Assembly: GCA_947568835.1 (NCBI GenBank) | Contig: OX387607.1 | Coordinates: forward strand, 3,658,001-3,722,000 | Length of the DNA: 64,000 bases | Reading direction: 5' to 3' | DNA from: Protonemura montana | Lineage: Eukaryota; Arthropoda; Insecta; Plecoptera; Nemouridae | In this document: positions 63,594 to 64,000 of the stretch, in pieces | Layout: the number at the start of each line of letters is the position of its first letter | How positions within the stretch are numbered: the stretch's first letter is position 1 | The notes under the pieces: model-generated | The model's input: only the letters and a program-made list of their open reading frames with translations | What the model was told of the DNA's origin: nothing | Databases searched by the model: none | Program-made: the position numbers and the translations under genes

Positions 63594-63975
63594 TAACGAT
63601 GCATTTTTTTTTACAACTGGCCTTGTGGCACTGGCCCAAAGGCGTCAGTGAATGAGTGGTTGATGATGACGAGGTAGAAGAGGAAAACTGGTGCCAGCAC
63701 CTATCTCACTCTACTCTAAAAGCACCAAGGGAACCACCGGCCTAAAATCCTAATGAGAAAACTTCTCCGACAACGGGATTCCTCTACAAATCGATGCTGT
63801 TGAGCGGTTGATTAACAAAGTGTTAAAACCTTTTAACTTACTTCAAATCCCATTAACCTCTCTCTCGAATAGAATTGCTCGTAATTATCGTGGTCACCCA
63901 TTTAATATACCGATCAAGCAGAGTGTTGCTAAAACTTTGGTGATCTCACGAGCACCGGTTCGCAAAGAACTGTTC
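63594..63975 (-). mobile_element. 5S-headed SINE, copy D (inverted)
   Basis: On the minus strand the head reads GAACCGGTGCTCGTGAGATC, then ACCAAAGTTTTAGCAACACT and AAATGGGTGACCAC. The body has GGTGGTTCCCTTGGTGC and the tail CACTGGCCCAAAGGCGTCAG in plus orientation. Complete apart from divergence; close to the right edge. Confidence 0.75.
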
Positions 63976-64000
63976 GACGTTTCTTTTTTTTTTTACAAGT

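Overview
The window is nuclear DNA from an invertebrate animal. It is AT-rich, has short GT-AG exons in long introns, one eukaryotic tRNA, 5S-rRNA-headed SINEs and a hAT DNA transposon. The TRPV channel encoded here looks like the OSM-9/Inactive type of protostomes, so a protostome (possibly an arthropod or relative) is my best guess. I cannot name the species.

Left part (1-6250): no gene I can support. It holds simple triplet repeats, a 5S-like fragment near 2.1 kb and a near-complete 5S-headed SINE at 4.8-5.2 kb.

6251-16712, plus strand: a complete eight-exon gene for an 836-residue cytosolic adaptor of the SLP-76/BLNK family. It has an N-terminal SAM domain, a long proline-rich tyrosine-motif linker with a 14-unit PPNNFNKP-type repeat, and a C-terminal SH2 domain. 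All splice phases close. A GC-rich 243-bp open segment in its fifth intron fits as an in-frame cassette exon.

16713-18194: the gap between two converging genes. It holds a proline tRNA (AGG) on the minus strand with a T-run terminator. A decayed tRNA-like copy lies just upstream, inside the last intron of the adaptor gene.

18195 to beyond 58609, minus strand: twelve exons (888 residues, 5' end missing) of a TRPV cation channel. They encode ankyrin repeats, S1-S6, a pore with an NFGD filter and a TRP-box tail. The S1-S2 extracellular loop is greatly enlarged and carries 12 N-glycosylation sequons. Its introns hold an intact-looking hAT transposon with 12-bp terminal inverted repeats and a perfect 8-bp target duplication, two more SINEs (one 16 bp from the S6-exon splice acceptor), five copies of a foldback repeat with a CCCGACGTTTCG core, and a dispersed minisatellite-like motif. 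The 5' ends of two ankyrin exons, splice acceptors included, have been tandemly duplicated into the introns just upstream.

58.8-64 kb: presumably a large TRPV intron or 5' region. I could not find the N-terminal exons. A CpG-rich patch near 63.3 kb and an inverted SINE at the right edge are the only notable features.

The two protein genes are functionally unrelated as far as can be seen: one is a phosphotyrosine signalling adaptor, the other a sensory channel subunit. The most unusual points are the full-length SLP-76-type adaptor outside vertebrates, the glycosylated S1-S2 insert, and the repeated splice-acceptor arrays.
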